Made by a program: the position numbers and the translations under genes
Assembly (NCBI GenBank): GCA_018056825.1
Contig: JAGPEW010000003.1
Location: 1 to 15,621, forward strand
Reading direction: 5' to 3'
Length of the DNA: 15,621 bases
Source of the DNA: Candidatus Sordicultor aquaticus
GTDB lineage: Bacteria > Atribacterota > Atribacteria > Atribacterales > Caldatribacteriaceae
Shown: positions 14,473-15,621 of the stretch, piece after piece
Layout: every line of letters starts with the position of its first letter
Position numbering within the stretch: the first letter of the stretch is position 1
The notes under the pieces: model-generated
Database searches by the model: none
Told to the model about the DNA's origin: nothing
The model's input: the letters and a program-made list of their open reading frames with translations, nothing else

Positions 14473-14995
14473 GATGCAATATTTCCTCTATTATCTCCTT
14501 CTCATTTTTGTTTCCATCCATTATAACATCTGCTCGCTCATAGTAGGTAAGCCTTTTTTGATAAAGCTTTTCTAACTCTTGAAGAGTAGAATATTGAGAT
14601 AAAAGTGGACGGCGAGAATCTCCTTTTATCCTCTGGTAAAGAATGGAAAGATTAACACGCAAAAAAATGGTTACAAAATGGTCTCTCAACACTTGCCAAT
14701 TGTCTTCTTGAGCAGGAAGTCCTCCCCCTGTAGATAGAACTATATTTTTTTCTAAAGCCACTTCTTGTAATACTTTTTTTTCTAAAGAACGAAAATAGGT
14801 TTCCCCCCCCTTTTCAAAAATCAGAGCTATAGGCAAAGAAACTTTTTTCTCGATTAAATCATCGCTGTCTACAAAATGCCATCCTATTTCTCTAGCTAAC
14901 TGACGCCCAATAGTCGTTTTCCCACTACCCATAAAGCCAAGAAGAGCAATATTTTTTTCTCTAGCTTTCTCTTCCTTCTGACTTGTATTTTTCAA
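14438..14995 (-). CDS. aroK: Shikimate kinase
   Basis: Phosphorylates shikimate at the 3-OH using ATP. Walker A GFMGSGKT is at 20-27 (numbered from TTG), followed by shikimate-binding DSDDLIE, FRSLEKKVL, the STGGGLPAQ loop, RRPLL and RLTYYERAD of the adenine lid. Start choice: GGAGG at 15003-15007 is 7 bases from TTG 14995 but only one base from the ATG at 15001, so I prefer TTG (185 residues); the ATG would add only two residues. The C-terminus runs 35 bases into aroB. An eight-G tract (14803-14810) within the codons for EKGGE is a possible slippage site, though the frame is intact. Identification is firm. Confidence 0.96.
   Translation of the reverse strand: MKNTSQKEEKAREKNIALLGFMGSGKTTIGRQLAREIGWHFVDSDDLIEKKVSLPIALIFEKGGETYFRSLEKKVLQEVALEKNIVLSTGGGLPAQEDNWQVLRDHFVTIFLRVNLSILYQRIKGDSRRPLLSQYSTLQELEKLYQKRLTYYERADVIMDGNKNEKEIIEEILHHEKISSLWRKP
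14803..14810 (-). repeat. Run of eight G within aroK
   Basis: Eight consecutive C on the plus strand, G8 on the coding strand (AAAAG8AAA), within the codons for EKGGE. Such tracts are frequent slippage sites. Confidence 0.9.
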
Positions 14996-15002
14996 TCCCA
15001 TA

Positions 15003-15007
15003 CCTCC
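15003..15007 (-). promoter_or_regulatory. Ribosome binding site deciding the aroK start
   Basis: GGAGG on the minus strand; 7 bases to the TTG at 14995, only 1 base to the ATG at 15001. The TTG is favoured. Confidence 0.65.
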
Positions 15008-15016
15008 ATAAATAAA

Positions 15017-15436
15017 TTACTTAGAATAAGAAAGATTATACTTCGTTTCTACTCGGTCAATTTTCAACCCATCTTCTTCCCATCTAAAAGCAACCTCAGC
15101 TAAAGGTGATATATTCTTTCCCCGGTCTTCAATTTTATTAATAGTTAAATTAACTTCTCCCACCGAAAAGATATAAATAGGATTATAAGAAGAGGGAATA
15201 GCATCCCCTTGAAAAGCATTACCTTTATCTTTGAGCAATTGGATAGCTTCTACTAGTACTCCTTCTATCTGATATTCTTCTTCAAATTTATCAATATGTG
15301 CATCTACTACTTGATAATGAAGAACCACGTTACTGAGAAACCAGGAAGAAATGATAAGCAAAAAACCAACCGCTAATATAACAAAGATATCGGCCATGCC
15401 AGATTCTGAATTAGTTTTGGTTAGTAATTTCTTCAC
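15017..15436 (-). CDS. Short single-helix membrane protein, possible type IV pilin-like minor subunit
   Basis: A 139-residue protein without a clear family match. It begins with a short basic leader (MKKLLTKTNSESG, 1-13), then a hydrophobic helix at about 17-39, then a helical region with EYQIEGVLVEAIQLL (54-68) and a beta-rich C-terminal half. A charged leader ending in Gly, a hydrophobic helix right after it, and the following amphipathic helix resemble PilX-like minor pilins and prepilin leaders, but the usual Glu at mature position 5 is missing. In Bacillus the comG pseudopilus operon, and in Clostridia pil genes, lie just upstream of aroK, which supports this reading. The GTG start at 15436 has only a weak GAGA upstream. 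Function is uncertain. Confidence 0.6.
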   Translation of the reverse strand: MKKLLTKTNSESGMADIFVILAVGFLLIISSWFLSNVVLHYQVVDAHIDKFEEEYQIEGVLVEAIQLLKDKGNAFQGDAIPSSYNPIYIFSVGEVNLTINKIEDRGKNISPLAEVAFRWEEDGLKIDRVETKYNLSYSK

Positions 15437-15481
15437 TTTTCTGACTGTCTCTTTATTTCCTCTTTTGGTATACGCTTTCAG

Positions 15482-15490
15482 ATTATAGCA
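15482..15490 (-). promoter_or_regulatory. Extended -10 promoter for the operon
   Basis: TGCTATAAT on the minus strand (perfect TATAAT at 15482-15487 with the TGn extension). No good -35 is seen at 16-18 bases. Predicted transcription start is near 15475, about 40 bases before the GTG of the first gene. Confidence 0.5.
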
Positions 15491-15516
15491 GATATAAAGC
15501 CGTTATTTTATATAGC

Positions 15517-15544
15517 TTTACAACAAAAGCAAACGGGCTATAAT
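15517..15544 (+). promoter_or_regulatory. Rightward sigma-70/sigma-A type promoter
   Basis: TTTACA (15517-15522, one mismatch to TTGACA), 16-base spacer, TATAAT (15539-15544, perfect). It points out of the window to the right, so it either drives a divergent gene beyond the edge or an antisense transcript. Confidence 0.5.
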
Positions 15545-15621
15545 ATAAAGATAAAAAGCCACAAATTTCCTAAAGCCAAAAAGTGAGAAAACAAAAACCT
15601 ACTTCACCAGAAGTTTCTAAT

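Larger units (their letters stand above)
15437..15621. other. Intergenic region at the right edge
   Basis: The only non-coding stretch over 100 bases. It holds the two promoter candidates and a short inverted repeat TAAAGC (15495-15500) / GCTTTA (15515-15520). Reading from the right edge on the minus strand, one frame stays open for 16 codons and stops near 15571, and on the plus strand a GTG at 15583 stays open to the edge without a ribosome site; neither is enough to call a gene. Confidence 0.6.

Noticed and set aside
15495..15520. Short inverted repeat TAAAGC/GCTTTA as a terminator
   Set aside because: Six pairs, AT-rich, 14-base loop and no proper T-run after it in either direction; more likely chance or a weak operator.
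15583..15621. Possible rightward gene from GTG at 15583
   Set aside because: Only 13 codons to the edge, no Shine-Dalgarno, no recognisable sequence. Could be real given the rightward promoter motif, but cannot be supported.
15571..15621. Possible end of an upstream minus-strand gene (16 open codons then stop)
   Set aside because: Too short to tell from chance; no recognisable motif.
1..15621. CRISPR arrays, tRNA/rRNA genes, insertion sequences, riboswitches
   Set aside because: No regularly spaced repeats, no cloverleaf-like or rRNA-like sequence, no transposase reading frame or paired terminal repeats, and no leader long enough for a riboswitch except the short right-edge region.

Overview
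The window is a single, very tightly packed block of genes, all on the minus strand, read from about 15,436 down to 1. About 99% of the sequence up to position 15,436 is coding. Neighbouring genes overlap or lie within about 20 bases of each other, and I see no terminator-like hairpin with a U-run between genes. The only real non-coding stretch is the last ~185 bases (15437-15621), which holds promoter-like motifs on both strands. DNA is moderately AT-rich and the coding strand is strongly purine-rich (AGGAGG-type ribosome sites, Lys/Glu-rich proteins).

Organism: the backbone aroK-aroB-aroQ-pepP-efp-(Asp23 family)-nusB-ispA-tlyA-nadK-recN ... nudF-deoB-punA is the order known from Bacilli and Clostridia, and the Asp23/Gls24 gene is typical of Firmicutes-like bacteria. 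A ferredoxin-linked 2-oxoacid oxidoreductase operon points to an anaerobe. Sporulation genes that normally sit at two points of this backbone (spoIIIA between efp and the Asp23 gene; spoIVB-spo0A after recN) are absent. I therefore infer a non-sporulating, anaerobic Firmicutes-type or related lineage; I cannot name a species.

Layout in direction of transcription: (1) 15436-15017, a short membrane protein resembling a type IV pilin-like minor subunit; (2) 14995-12939, shikimate pathway trio aroK-aroB-aroQ; (3) 12949-10516, pepP, efp, an Asp23-family gene and nusB; (4) 10519-5781, ispA, tlyA, an unrecognised two-helix membrane protein with a RecB/Cas4-like nuclease core, nadK and recN; (5) 5794-1841, a MinD-like P-loop ATPase, a 2[4Fe-4S] ferredoxin, the alpha, beta and gamma subunits of a branched-chain 2-oxoacid:ferredoxin oxidoreductase, and a CBS-ACT sensor protein; (6) 1838-1, a Nudix ADP-ribose pyrophosphatase, deoB and the start of a purine-nucleoside phosphorylase, which together feed pentose phosphates from nucleosides and ADP-ribose into central metabolism.

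The most interesting items are the predicted membrane-embedded nuclease-like protein next to nadK/recN, the ATPase and CBS-ACT protein flanking the oxidoreductase (possible maturation factor and sensor), the loss of sporulation and other genes at syntenic joints, a CTG start codon with a near-perfect Shine-Dalgarno sequence, and several TTG starts preceded by a badly placed ATG.
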